A stretch of 64,000 nucleotides of DNA from Pomacea canaliculata. Its lineage: Eukaryota; Mollusca; Gastropoda; Architaenioglossa; Ampullariidae. Location of the stretch: the NCBI RefSeq assembly GCF_003073045.1, contig NC_037593.1:15880735-15944734 (forward strand), read 5' to 3'. The notes below the pieces were generated by a model that had not been told where the DNA came from, did not search any database, and was given only the letters and a program-made list of their open reading frames with translations. The translations under genes and the position numbers were made by a program. This document shows positions 50,626-62,909 of the stretch, in pieces (the stretch's first letter is position 1; each line of letters starts with the position of its first letter).

Positions 50626-51469
50626 CGACGACGACGACGACGCCATTCTAGCAGCACCAGGGCAGATTGTCTTACCTTCTTGCCGAATTCTGCGATGCGG
50701 GTGGCCCACGGCAGCGACTCGTATGACAGAATGGTGCAGTGGCCCGCTTTCTCTTGCAAGACACTGAGACACTGCAGTTCGAATCCCGGCTGTCCTGGCA
50801 ATCCGATGATGACGGCTCCTCGCTTGACATGAGGCTTGATCGCAGTGAGGTACTGGTGGTGAGTGAAGGCCGGCACCACAATGATGATGACATCAGCCAC
50901 AGGGACAGCCTCGCTTGCATCCGCGGTGACATGGAAAGGTCTTACTCTGATCTTTGTGCAAATGGAACTCAGCTTAATGTTATTCCTCTTTTTTTTTTTT
51001 GTTTCTTTAACTTCAACAATCACTCTAGAGAAAAGGTAGTAGCCTTATTGCAATATTATTGTTTCAATACTGACAAGACCATTTTGTTCACGAAACACAC
51101 ACAAAAAGCAAAAAAACAAAAAAAAACAAAAACAAAAACAATAAAAAAAAAACATTACTCATAATGATGGGTTGTGTATGTGAATTGTACCCGGAATAAA
51201 ATTTGCAGATAGCGCGAGGTTCTGGCTCAAGGAACTCTGAACCTACTCTGTCTATGCATGCTTCTCACCTGGTCGTTCCCACCCTCGGGCTTCTTGATAC
51301 TGATAACAAAGCCATCGTCTGCCATCATCTTCCGCCACCTTGACGCTTCGTCTTGATACAGGGTCAGAACACGTGACTCGAACTGCGCATGCGCAGCGGC
51401 TAGTCCTGCCAGTGCGTGCGCCCCGTTTCCGCCTCCACATATACACACCTTCAGTCGTCCATCGGCCAT
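49345..51469 (-). CDS. Opine dehydrogenase (octopine/tauropine/alanopine type)
   Basis: Cytosolic NADH enzyme that condenses pyruvate with an amino acid, regenerating NAD+ in anaerobic muscle work. Exons: 51469-51269, 50951-50676, 50498-50256, 50028-49824, 49631-49345; 1212 bases, 403 residues, close to the family's usual 400. The Rossmann motif GGGNGAH is at residues 12-18, followed by the ADVIIIVVPAF strand and GLPGQPGF. The C-terminal octopine-DH domain has the catalytic His in YVHPVMM, the PLFYQ|GLTKEG junction and PDFNHRYLQEDVPFGLAVLKG. Exon 3 length keeps phase, but its interior is shifted: the frame breaks near 50492 (one base short) and returns near 50295 (one base extra). The exon 2 acceptor is pyrimidine-poor. 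An acceptor at 51493 places the ATG in a second exon. The amino-acid specificity cannot be read from sequence. Confidence 0.85.
50546..50643. repeat. Compound (GCT)n(GAT)n(GAC)n triplet repeat in intron 2 of the opine dehydrogenase
   Basis: About ten GCT units, sixteen GAT units and six GAC units without interruption, filling most of a 177-base intron. All frames stay open on both strands, so long Ser/Ala, His/Gln and Asp frames run through it; none is a real protein. It sits between exon 2 (ends 50676) and exon 3 (starts 50498). Confidence 0.92.
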
Positions 51470-51491
51470 GTCAGCCTGACTGTCGCAGTTC
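51470..51491 (-). promoter_or_regulatory. 5' UTR part of the first coding exon, opine dehydrogenase
   Basis: A TGTTTTAACAG|GAACTGC acceptor at 51493-51492 opens the exon 22 bases before the ATG. A consensus minus-strand donor, GTCAAAG|GTAAGA at about 52627/52626, is a plausible partner. That would put a non-coding first exon in 52628-52850, where the sequence becomes GC-richer. Confidence 0.4.
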
Positions 51492-52849
51492 CTGTTAAAA
51501 CACAAACCACCTTTATAGTAAGGGAGAGGTACCACGGAGATAATTGTATGTTGTCTTGGAAAATAGAGTGGCCCACGCTTCCTAAATACAGTTTTAAAAA
51601 CTTTGTTCATCATCACATCAGCTTTAGTTGTGCACGTGCGGACCCAGTGAAAAACAGATTTCATTAGTCAAGTGAGAGCGGCGACCTTCAGAGAGAACAC
51701 CCGATGGGATCCGGGTGGAGGTTAGTCAGGTAGGCCTTTTGATGTGTAGTGGTATCATTTTATCTTCACTTTACACTCTGTTTACTTGTGAGGGGTGTGT
51801 GTAGGGTGTGTTGACCTCGCTGACCCCAGCATGCTCGAGACGTCTATAAATTAATGAGCCAGGACGTGAAACGTGCGCAGGCTGTGTGTACATCGTGTTT
51901 AATGTCTTGTGTAGCAGCGGGTAGCCTCACCATCGCCTAGGTCTGTCGCTGTGCAATATCACATCCCACACGAGTATCAACAAAAAGTTGTTGTCTTTTT
52001 TCTGTTCTGACTGCACGTACACAAACTTTTGGTAACAAAATGACAACAATTGCAATTTTGTCTCTTATTATTCTCTTCCTTCTATCCCTGCTGTAATAGA
52101 CTACACAGTTTATCATGCATATGTTTTCTATTTTTGAGCCAGGCCATTGTGATTTAAAAAGCAAAGCATTTTCCTTATTCTCGTAACCTCATAATAAAGA
52201 TTTTATGGTCTGTGTGTTGGGAATGGAAGGATGTGTGTGTGTTTATGCGCATTCGCGGATGCAGCGAAAAGCGTAGATGGGGAGGTGGGAAGTGGAGGAA
52301 GGAGGGATAGGAAGACGGAAGCGAGCGTGTAAAGCTGACTTTGAAATAATTAACACGTTTAGTGCAGTTCACTTACAAGCAACAACACGCCCACTTGTTT
52401 ACTCCTGTCTTACACTTGATGAAGGAGGTCGTCCCTGTAGAGATAATGGTGGAGAGTCTACGCCAAAAGGGACAGCACTCGCTGGAACTGACATCACAAA
52501 TATAAATAGAATAACAACAACAAAGTTATTTGTAGAACACATATTCCCGTGTGGATACAGCTGAACTAAAAGCCGACAGTCACTGAACCAATACATTATC
52601 TGTTACCCGGGGGGAAAGCATCTTACCTTTGACAAGTGCGGAGACCCAGGGTCTAGTCAGGGTGCCAGGCTGCGGGATGAACTTAGGCCAGCATCCGGAG
52701 GCCAACGTTTATGGTTCGTTTTTATTCACGAAGGCAAGAGTTGTGTGCGGGCATCGTTGCACAATTGTGTTCATTGTACAGAGCTTGCTGCAACGGCGGT
52801 GCACGTCCTCTGGTGGAGGTCACGTGAGGACAAGAGCGCGAGATGAAAC

Positions 52850-55800
52850 GTGACCTGAGCGAGACGTGACAAGGGAGTCATTAAAATATCTGATACACTG
52901 AAGTAGAGAACCTCGACGAGTAAAGCAAAGAATAATGCGGCACATCCAGTACACTACTTGTAATAAGTGTAGTTGCCACTGGCCGATGAAAGGTGGTGTT
53001 CCCGATGGCGCTCATCCTCAACCTCATCCTCCTTCACATCATCCATCTTGACGGCTTCGCGGAGACTGCACGTGCTTTGGATTCAGTGTCTTTTCTGACT
53101 TCCAGTCTGACATTCCTTGGAGGAGGGGAGTAATAGATGGAGAATACAGATACTAGGCAATTTGAATGGGAAATGAAACACAGAGAGGAGGGGAGAGGAG
53201 ATAATCGGACAATACAGCGACTGGGGCATCAACGAGAAAGGAGAAATAGCCCTGGGGAAAGAAATAGGACATGCAGACACTGAGACAAATAAATAGGACA
53301 CAAATACCATTGTAGCATGCAGAATCAGCCTTGTAAAACATGTTCTCTCTCTCTCAGTCTAATGCAACTCAGCTTATTTACTATGATAAAAAATAAACAT
53401 TAATTCATTTCTCATTGTCAATAAAATATAATGTACAATACCCAAAAACATTTCATGTAAAGGTGTTGTGTGGAAATGTTTTATTCTTGTCATTGTCTAG
53501 TAACATGATCCACTCCACGCTAATTAAACACAGACTGGCCTCAGCTGTAATTCACTCTCAGTAAAAGGAGATAACAGAGGATCATGTACAATTTTTTGAT
53601 GGTAGGGGCTGGGAGAGGGCTATATATATATCTTTCTCTCTCATACCATTTAAAGACTTAACTGTAGGTCACTACTTACTTCATTTCAACAGAAGCACCG
53701 GTCTGTCTGAACATAGACACTAATTAACAAGTTAATAAAGTGTGTCATTGGTCTGAGTGAACGTGTGAAGAAGTGCCATATATTGTTAAACAATTTGTTT
53801 TAAGCGTATGTGTTCATACAAAAGCTTAATTTGTAAACATTTGGGTGCATGAAATTATGTTCATATGTATTGTCTTCTGGTTGTTTATCTCTTTTGTTGG
53901 TTAACCTTGCTGATCAGCACGCAAAAGACTTGTAACCTTCTTTGCTGTACATGATTTTGTTAAGAAATGTTAAAGAACAAATGGTGATGTCTACACGCGT
54001 GACTGCCCGTGAGCTGATAACAGAAATCAGTGAAAACAGAAGTGAAGCCAGATACAACCAAACCACTGACTAGTCAGAGGACACCCGGCCCAAAATGCCG
54101 GGTACTGTCTGCAAGGTTTACACCATAAGACAACCCCTTTCAGAGGTACAACAGCTATTTTCTGTTCATTGAGACAGCTTCAACAACGTGTATTCTAATC
54201 ATACAGACAACAAACAGCTGACAGAAAACAAAATTGTTATATTTTATTTTTTTCTGAGAAATTATGACAAACCTGCGTCGTTGCAATAGCAACCGCGTTC
54301 AGTCACTGGCGGTTATAGGACCAACAGTAAACATCATACAACTGTGACACATGATGACAACAAAGGAGACAAGTGAGACAATGACACAACTCTGAGACGG
54401 GTGATGACAGTTTGTACAGCTTTGGTCAGGCTTTTCACTCTTAACAGTCAAATAGTACCTAAAGCTTATCCAGTTAAGGCACAATGGAACCAGACATGGC
54501 GTGTAAAGTCTATTATGTAAGTAGCTTCTCCAGGTTACATCAAGGATCCAGTTGTTACTGATGTGAGACCAGAAACGATTGAAAAGAGAGAAAATCTCGA
54601 AATGGGGTAAAAATCGTAAAAGGAGAATATCTGTACACGAAGCGGGTGCGAACACAATTTTTTTTTGTAAATAAAATAAGTCACACCTCTAAGAAATAAT
54701 TGAGAATATTAACCACAAGTATATGGTAATAATTATCAGACAAAAGCAAACGCTGACAATCTATTCATTAAAAAGCAGCAAGGAGGCTCGACATTTAAGA
54801 ACTGACCGCGGTGGGTTTTATTTTTTAATGACCGGGTTTACCTCGCTTAGAAGGTTCTATTCTGAATTAAATAAATTGTACATTAGCTAGGCACTGCCCT
54901 CAGAAAATCGAAATTCTCCTTCGGTTTACAAAACTTGTTATCCTGGGATGTTGCAAAAGTATTCTAGTTGTTATGGCAACGCCTCAGTAATTAACATGCG
55001 CACTAAGAGCTCATAATTGTTATAGTTCAGGTCAATCCACTTGTGCTTTTAAAACTGAACTAGCAAGTAATGAACGCAGTAATCTAATAAGAAGGCCACA
55101 CTGAAGTAAATAAATGAAACTTTTTTTTCTTGATCAAATTGCAGATTAGAACACTACATTTTTTCCTTTTGACTTGGATTAGCAAAAAAATAAAAAATAA
55201 AATAAAATAAACATAAAAAACAAAACAAACAAAAATGTTGAAATATGAAATATGTTGAAAAGTCCACCAAATAAACAAGTGTAAAATCTGTTATAGTCCT
55301 CTGTTCTGCTTCAAGAATTAAAACAAAATGTTAAGAGTATAACATTTAAGACCACCTCCCACCATTCTGACTCTCATCTTCCTGTATGCAGCAAGTTTTG
55401 TTACCTCCATAAGTTTACTAAGGGGTAGATTAGCATTTTACCAGTCAGTAATAAATAATGGGGACCACAACACATTATGCACAGCGTTCCATGGATGGAA
55501 ATTTTAAGGGAAAATATTAGTCCTCCAATGTAATAGGAATCAAAACTATACATATACACATGAGATACTTTGATGTTGTCTGAAAAAATAAGAATAAAAA
55601 TATATCCAGGTCATTTTTATGATTACCCTGTCTCATTCCTGTTCGCTGCACGCGTTGCCAGGATACTTCTTTCACTTTCGAGTCTGTGAAATGTTTAAAA
55701 ACAATTTTAAGTGCGGAGGTCGCCCATGAAATCCTCATAAAAACAGCAACTGGATTTCAAGTCGCTATTTCAAGCATCACTCCTGTCAGCTCAGTTTTAT

Positions 55801-56050
55801 AGGAAAGTTTACAGTTTAGTTTTCCTCTCAAGTTCTTGGAATAATGTTTGCTTTATCTACACAACAACCATTGCACCTGTCCATCTCTGTTTGTGCTTCC
55901 TTCGTTCCGCCACACTTCTATCACTTGTTTTTCAAAATCTATTTTAATTATATTTCACCAGCATGTTGGTTTTACTACAGTACGATTCTGCACCACTAGC
56001 CTGCGGGTGATTGGCTTTTCACAAAAGAATTTCCAGTGCCAGCGAAAACT
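52850..56050. other. Intergenic stretch between opine dehydrogenase and Smoothened
   Basis: AT-rich sequence without recognisable exons. The part nearest 56055 should include the Smoothened 3' UTR; an ATTAAA lies on the minus strand at about 55943-55948. Open frames such as 54299-54655 and 55848-56243 are unsupported. Confidence 0.4.
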
Positions 56051-56054
56051 ACTG

Positions 56055-59000
56055 TCACGTGATTTTCTCGGATTCCATGTCGGCAGTCTCCGCCCCAGAG
56101 TCCTCCAGTTCCGACGAGTTCAGATCCTCAACGGACTGGTCGTGCAGCGGCACCGGCTTTCGAAACTCCGACCTGGTCTTGATCTTCTCCAGAGGGATGA
56201 TCTCCGTTGTCGTCTGCTGTTGTGTCTCCACCGTGACCTCTGACCTACGGCTTGTGGAAGCCGTCAGCACGCGGCGCCGCTCTGCATCCGGGGTGCTGGT
56301 GGCCCCAGGCAGCCCCGCGCCCGGCGCTGAAGATGGAGAAGTCGGTGGCCGGCATGGCAGCGGCGGCGGCGGCGGTGCCGCTACCAGCAGGAAGGCCGCG
56401 GGCGGGTATCCGTAGGCCGAGGGCTGCCAGAACGGGTAGGTCACCTGCGGGTGCGAGAGGTACATTCCAGGGTACAGGAGCTGCAGGTTGGAGTAGTCGT
56501 ACCCGGGGTACACCCCCATGTACGGCACGTGGCTGAACTGGTGGTGGTGATGGTGCGCCTGCCGCGGCACGGCGAACTGTGAGAAGGACGACGCACGGCT
56601 GCTGCTGCTGCGTTTGACGGGCTCCAGGCGCGGGATCTTCCTGCGGCTGCTGCGGTGTGCTGCAGCACCTGCCGCCACGTCAGAGATGCTGCCGGCAGCC
56701 AGAGCCCACGCCGGCACGTGCTCCATACCTGCGAAAAAAAAAGGTCGAATTTCAAGAACTGTTTCGCTCAAGCGTTCATTAAGTTCTTTTCAGCCGTACA
56801 GGTGCATAAACGAGTGTACCACCCGGGATATAGGCAGATTTGAAGCAACTCTTACCTGGAAGTGACGACATCGATCCGGTAATCCCATAATTCTGTTGGT
56901 TCAGGTGCATCTTGATGCCCTGAGCAGACGCTTTGCTGAGGACGGAGGTGTCGGACCCTCGACGAAGTCCTTGGGCAGAGGGCGTGCCAGGCCGAGCCCA
57001 GTGCCGGACAGTACGGGCCCCATGATGGGTTGGATGGCATTCCTCTTCTTCCTCCTCTTCCTTCTCCGCCGACGTCGTTTGGTCCAACCGACCACCGAGC
57101 CGCCGCCGTTGTTGGAGGAGTTCTCTCTTTCGATGAAGACGAACTGGCCATCGCCGCCATGGTCGAACTGCATGGAGTTCTCGGACAATCGTCGAGACAT
57201 CACAGAGGCAATGTCTGGAAAAGAGAAACGAAGGTAAAAAGTCTGGCATAGAAGTAAATGGAAATGAGCGCCGTCATCGCTGTTAATCATCATCAACAAC
57301 CAGGGTGAGGTTTAACAAGGGATCAGTTTCACAGCAGAAACATTCTCGTAATTTTTTCTTTCTTCTCTGATTTTTCAGAACCATCACTCCCTGGACCATT
57401 ACAAATTTCCTAAAGCAAAATACTGCTACACGATGGCAAGTAATCCAGCCTCGTGTCTGAATGCATTTCTTTGGCAAGTTTGATATGAAAATATGTCACG
57501 TGATGTAACATACTACTTGCCATGTTAGCGTGTTATTGTGTTGTAACATCTTTATGCTTTGAGGGATCATGAACACCACAGACTAAAGGTCTTCCTTTCG
57601 CTAAATAAATTTTGAGCAAACTGCTGAAATTTCTTTTTCTTCAGAGTCCACAGGGCACATGAACGTCAATAATTAGCTAAAAATCCCTTAATTAGTTAAA
57701 GAGAGTCTAGCTTTAAAGCACTCCCTTAAGTTCTTTAACTTCTGTAACCCAGAATTTGCTTAAAAACTTTGTTAATTATCTCATGAAAGCGTCCTACCGG
57801 AATCTGAATAGCGCCTGAAGGTTCCCGCTGTCGGGTGCATTAACCCTCCACGACGGCGAACCAGGCGTGGGATGTTGTGGGCAAAGTTGGACATGTTGGA
57901 CATGTTGGAGGTGACGCTGTGGAGATCGAACTTCATACCTGAAAACACCCCCGTCACCATCATCCTGACATCAAACAGCTGATTTAGGAAGGGGGAGGTA
58001 ACAAACTCTTCTATAAAATCTGTTGCAAGTGTACTTTAATGCAACATCCTCGAGAGGAGAACTAGGTTTACTATTATTGCCCCTGTCTTGAAACAAGTAC
58101 CAAGCGACTCGTTGGATCTTGGTGGCAAGGATAAGGGTAGGGGATTGAGTGGGGGGAAACTCAAAAGACTCAATCGGTTCAGTTAATTAATTATCCTCTG
58201 CGCCGTGGTCACCGCCGTCAAGTGTCCCAGAAATCTGTGGTCAGTCCCGCAGCGTCCTGCCTGTCTAAACAGTCTTTATAGTAGGACTATATCTTGAGTG
58301 TCCCAGGCAACCTGCTGCCGGCCACCCAAGAATACCCTGATTGAACTCACCCAGGGGGTCATCGTGGGTGCTGTGGAAGCTCATGGACAGCCGCCCGTCG
58401 CTGAGGTCACGTCGCCTCCGAAATGCTTGGGCGATCATGCGATGCCGTCGCAGCTGTACCGGCTTGTTTGATGGCTTGCGAAACACCCTGTACACACACA
58501 CATACACACCTTTAGTCAGTCAGGCTATGCCCATTATACATTGCCTTCACACCCATTTCTATATGTACGTTTGGCTGAATACTGGCACACGATGGTGGAC
58601 TGACGGGAGTTGGTTGAGGAGAGACGTGGGTTGGCAGCACATCCGGGACTTAAAGAAAGTACGCCTATCTTTTGCCTTTTTGTTGTATAATGTTGCTTTT
58701 ATGCAAATTATACTAATTAAGACATATTTTTGAACATGTTATACTTTAATATTTGAGTATTTTATATTTTCCTACTTGTAACAGACAGACTTGTGTCTCT
58801 ACTTTTTTTTTAATTAACAGCAGTTGATGACTTAGTCTCATTTAATTTGTATTTTGCACCAAAAGTAGTATTTTTACTGACACTCGATTGGGCACAACAA
58901 ATATCTTAGTAGGCCTCCGAACAAACACACACTCTCTCTCTCTCACACACACTGTCTCTCTCTCACACACACTCTTTACCACACACACACACAAGGAAAT

Positions 59001-62000
59001 TCTCAATATTGACTGCGCTCTCTCGTGGCTAAAGGTCAAAGCTACTTACTTCCGGAGAAAGCGCTCCCATGCGGACAGCGATGCTTTTGTCCAAGACCAG
59101 GAGCTCATGACTATCCCGGATCCAAAGAATGCAAAGATGTTGATCTCCATGGCAACCAGACTGGGGCGATTCTCTAACGAACAGGATTTTGGGGCGTTGG
59201 GTTCCCAGTGGCGCTGGATATCGTTATGTTTGTCTGGCAGCTGGACAAGAAATGACGAAGACAATCATTAGAATAATTTTACTAGTAATTCTTCCCATTA
59301 GCCACTCTGCAATTTCTTGTAAAACTTTCAGGAATAAAACCGTTTCTGCAGCAGAATTCGTAATGTAGGGGACTGTACTCGTTATTGTAACTCGCAGTCG
59401 TTGCTATTTGTTATTATTTTAACATGCCTTTACATTCAAATAAATTTAAAAACCACCAAAATGTTTTTGTGTCTGATGTTGAATGTCCACTACTACACCC
59501 AAATGTACCAAAGTATATCTTGACTGCGAATACTTAAACACGTCCATCTAACCGCCAGACTTAATAGCAGTGAATAAAGGTAATGGTATGTTGCATGAAA
59601 AATCTGTATATCTTGTTGTGAAGTTTATTGCAAGGATGTAAAAATAGTTGGCCTTTTTCTGCTCTGACTGTGCTATCTTTTATCGTTAGCATGAACTGTT
59701 ACTCACGTGATATAATCCTTAAAACTGCTTTGCCAGATGTATTCACAGACGAAGATGTAGATGTGGACGGAAAAAGTGAAGATTCCAAAAATAAGAGAAA
59801 GAGCGGAAAATATACCTGGAAAAAAAAACCAAAACAAAACAAACATGTTATAAATGAATCTAAATTTGCAAATTAATCAGCAAGTACCATCGTTGTGCAT
59901 GAAGCTGTATACATCAGGGGACTGAACCCTGACGCTCCTATTCACTTACCCAGTCTAAAGATTGTCTCCCGTATTTTAGCGGTAGCCTTTTCACCGACAA
60001 AAGCTGGCGTGTCTTGTTTGATTTTGATGAGCGTGGATAAACCTGTTTAAATACAAAGAAGATATGAAGTTTTTATTAAAGGTTACAAGCGTAGGTATCC
60101 GTAGATAAGTGGGTGAGTAGATGTGTATGAATCACAGACAAAGAACAGTTTTACAGCTACATGCCAGCAGGGACATTCTTTATCTCGTCTCCAGCCAAGA
60201 ATAACAAGGGTTGAAGGGAAAGGGGTGGAGGTGGAAGAAACAGACGACTTACCTTTGATGAGGTAGAACAGCCCACCTACTAGGACACAGCCGACAGGCA
60301 CGAGCACAAACCCTGCACGTGCGGTGTGATTGCGGAAGCCGACAAAGCAGATGCCACTCAGAGAGTCCCCATCAATCTGCAAGTGCGACAGGACAGCTTC
60401 AAACGACAGATGGACAAACAAAGGAAAAATGCTGTACTTAAATACAGACACTATGCTTTGCAACACGAACCAAAAAAAAAAGTTATTATTTGTATGTCTC
60501 TAACACCAAAGAAAAAAAGGCAGTTAGTAATTTGTGCCAGGCAAAGCCAAATTAAAAGTCAAATTGAATTACAAATGAAATTTTGTTTAAAGCTGCTAGC
60601 AGTTGTTCATTTTATGTATATGATGTTGATTATTTAGTTATTCATTTGGAAGGAGAAAAGACAGATTGATCAATCATTTTAAATCCCGACTTTACTAAAT
60701 GCCACAGTGAACTTTTGGGCTTGGAACACATTAGGAAGTGTTGCCCAGTAGGAAGTCAACCTCTTGGACGTTCTAAGATCTCAACCTCTTTCCAAATCGC
60801 AGGTGAGCAAGTGCGATGCTCAAGACTTGTTCTTCCCAAAGCATTTCGCTGATTTTGTGGAATTAGTGCAAGTTATGTATGAAAAATGTAATCACATCAT
60901 TGTAAAATTAATTCCCTCTCGGGTTAGACTTTAACAATGCTGTAAATGAGGAAAGCAGTTACCTCGGAGATGGCCAGGCACACGATAGTCAGCACCAGAG
61001 GCAGAGACCAGCTGACCAGGTGGAAGTAGGCCGTCTTGGAGGCCAGGTCATCGCGGGGCGTGCCCAGCGCCCGGAAGGTCAGGTGCCATGCGTAGCAGAG
61101 CATGACGAACCACAGCAGCCCCGCCATCATGAAGTAGTAGATGACCACAAACACCGTGGCGCAGGCGGCTGTCTCTCCCGACCTGCATCAGAGGAAAGAA
61201 ATAAGGAAGACGGTTAAAGGGAGATGTCAGACTGGACGACAGTCAACAAGATCAGAAGTTAGGTCGATGTCAGAAAGCGACTGTCTGGGGGAATATCACT
61301 AGAATGACAGAAAGAAAAAAAAGTGCTAGAAGACGCAGAAAGAAAGAGGGGAAGACAAAAGACAAGACAGAGGGACTGGAAGACAATCAAAAGGAAAAGA
61401 GAGAGAGTTAGAAGGGGAAGGAAGACGGTCCACAAAGAGCGTGTCAAAAAAAAACAAACAAACATTTATTCAACATTCCAAAGGCAAAGACACAGAAATG
61501 TGGAGGAAGTGTTACAGAGGTAAGGCAACTGAAGCGATTGGGTTGTGAGTTCCTGGGCCAGCATGGCAACATGCAGACCTCACACGATGAAGCGCACTTC
61601 GATAACCTGAGCGCAGATTGAGGCAGCCGCCTGACCTTTCCCCATGTCACGTGACGCCCACCCGCGCTGAAGCTCGTCTAAAGGGGAGAAGAAAAGCTGT
61701 GCCAGACCACACGGCTACGTCGTCAAGGCAACGATAAGTGGCAGGGCATTGACTGTGTCCTTGACAATGCTTCCTTTTCATTTTAAATTTACATTTAAAA
61801 ACAACCCCTTGGATTATTTGCATAATTAAAAGTAATCGTAAACAGACAGAAAGAAGAAGAAAGCAGCAAAAGTCATGTCAGTGCGGTGCAAGCAAGTTTC
61901 ACAAACAAAACGATGAATACCCTAGTTGCGGTTCCTTCGTTCTTGAGTGCCATCACGCCGACACACGATGTCCTCACGAGCCGTGCCGGTGAACTGCGCC

Positions 62001-62909
62001 ATCCACCCGACACTACCCAGCAAGAAGCAGATGTTAATAAAGAACAGGATGAGGGCTGGGTAGCGGTTGGCGTTTTGCCAGTCTATCATGAAGGTCAGCT
62101 GTGGAAAGGAGGAAACAGAAAGATTACTCCTAGCAGCGGACACGAGGATATGAACATACTTCATCCTTCTTTTCTTCTTTGTGCATTAGTAGCTATGGGC
62201 TAGTCCTGTTCACATAGTAATGTGAAGGAGTGTTCACGACAGTGTAATATTTTTCAAAAACATTTACTCTTGAATAACATGTAACTGATTTGGATGAGTA
62301 TAATTAATGTTATTCCTTTCCATGACAGTATAATCTCAGTGCATGATAGTTTAACAAACCCAAACAATTTAAGCATAAAATTTCATATTCAAACAGAAAA
62401 CTATTTATTCTCAAAATGTAAATAATTGAACTTTTTAAAAGTCGTTTATTGTTTTTAAATAACGTTTATGTATTAAGATGGTGTTTAGGTGGTTAAAGAG
62501 ACTAATGTAGACTAAGTAGATGTCTGTCAAAGAAAGTGCTCATTTCCATTTGCTCACTGGGTGGTCTCGTCATAGATGTAAATTGGTTTCATGCATGTGA
62601 TAGCTTAGGTCAAGGGTGAGCTTCACCAAGGTCTATTCTCACTCAGACATACGCATGGCGGTCAGAAACTAAAGGTGAAGCCAGTAAACCACTCACCACT
62701 GTGAACAGTGTGGACACGACGCACAGCGACCCCAGGACGGCCACCAACACGTGCACTTGTTCATGTTCCGACTCAGTGAACAGAGGGTTCTGGCACTGCA
62801 CCCCACACCCATCCAGCCCCTCCCACCAGCTGGCAGAGTTGTCGGTCCGTACGAGGGGGCGCTTGCATTCTGCAGTCGTGTTGAACTTGACCTGGTCGTA
62901 GGTCAACGG
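56055..62909 (-). CDS. SMO: Smoothened, Hedgehog signal transducer (5' end missing)
   Basis: Class F seven-helix receptor of the Hedgehog pathway. Exons: 62909-62697, 62098-61921, 61182-60963, 60376-60253, 60043-59950, 59815-59707, 59240-59050, 58487-58351, 57938-57798, 57214-56856, 56728-56055. The extracellular linker has FNTTAEC, PLVRTDN and [11 protein letters not shown]; then NRYPALILF, the [12 protein letters not shown] loop, TCQTNIT, NRPSL and the helix 7 motif WSWTKASL, all Smoothened hallmarks. The tail has [16 protein letters not shown], a basic cluster of 13 Lys/Arg and a Tyr/Pro/His-rich end. Eleven exons give about 810 residues; the cysteine-rich domain and signal peptide lie beyond 64000. 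Four one-base frame breaks: near 61955 (short), 60000 (five T where four fit), 59190 (short) and 56955 (short). All splice phases otherwise agree. Confidence 0.93.
58918..58995. repeat. (CA)n/(CT)n microsatellite in a Smoothened intron
   Basis: CACACACA and CTCTCTCT blocks alternate, 55 bases downstream of the exon that encodes helix 7 in the direction of transcription. Confidence 0.85.

Noticed and set aside
50393-50772. Long open frames on both strands with poly-Asp, poly-Ser/Ala or poly-His/Gln
   Set aside because: They are created by the compound GCT/GAT/GAC repeat inside the opine dehydrogenase intron; splice sites and family length exclude it from the protein.
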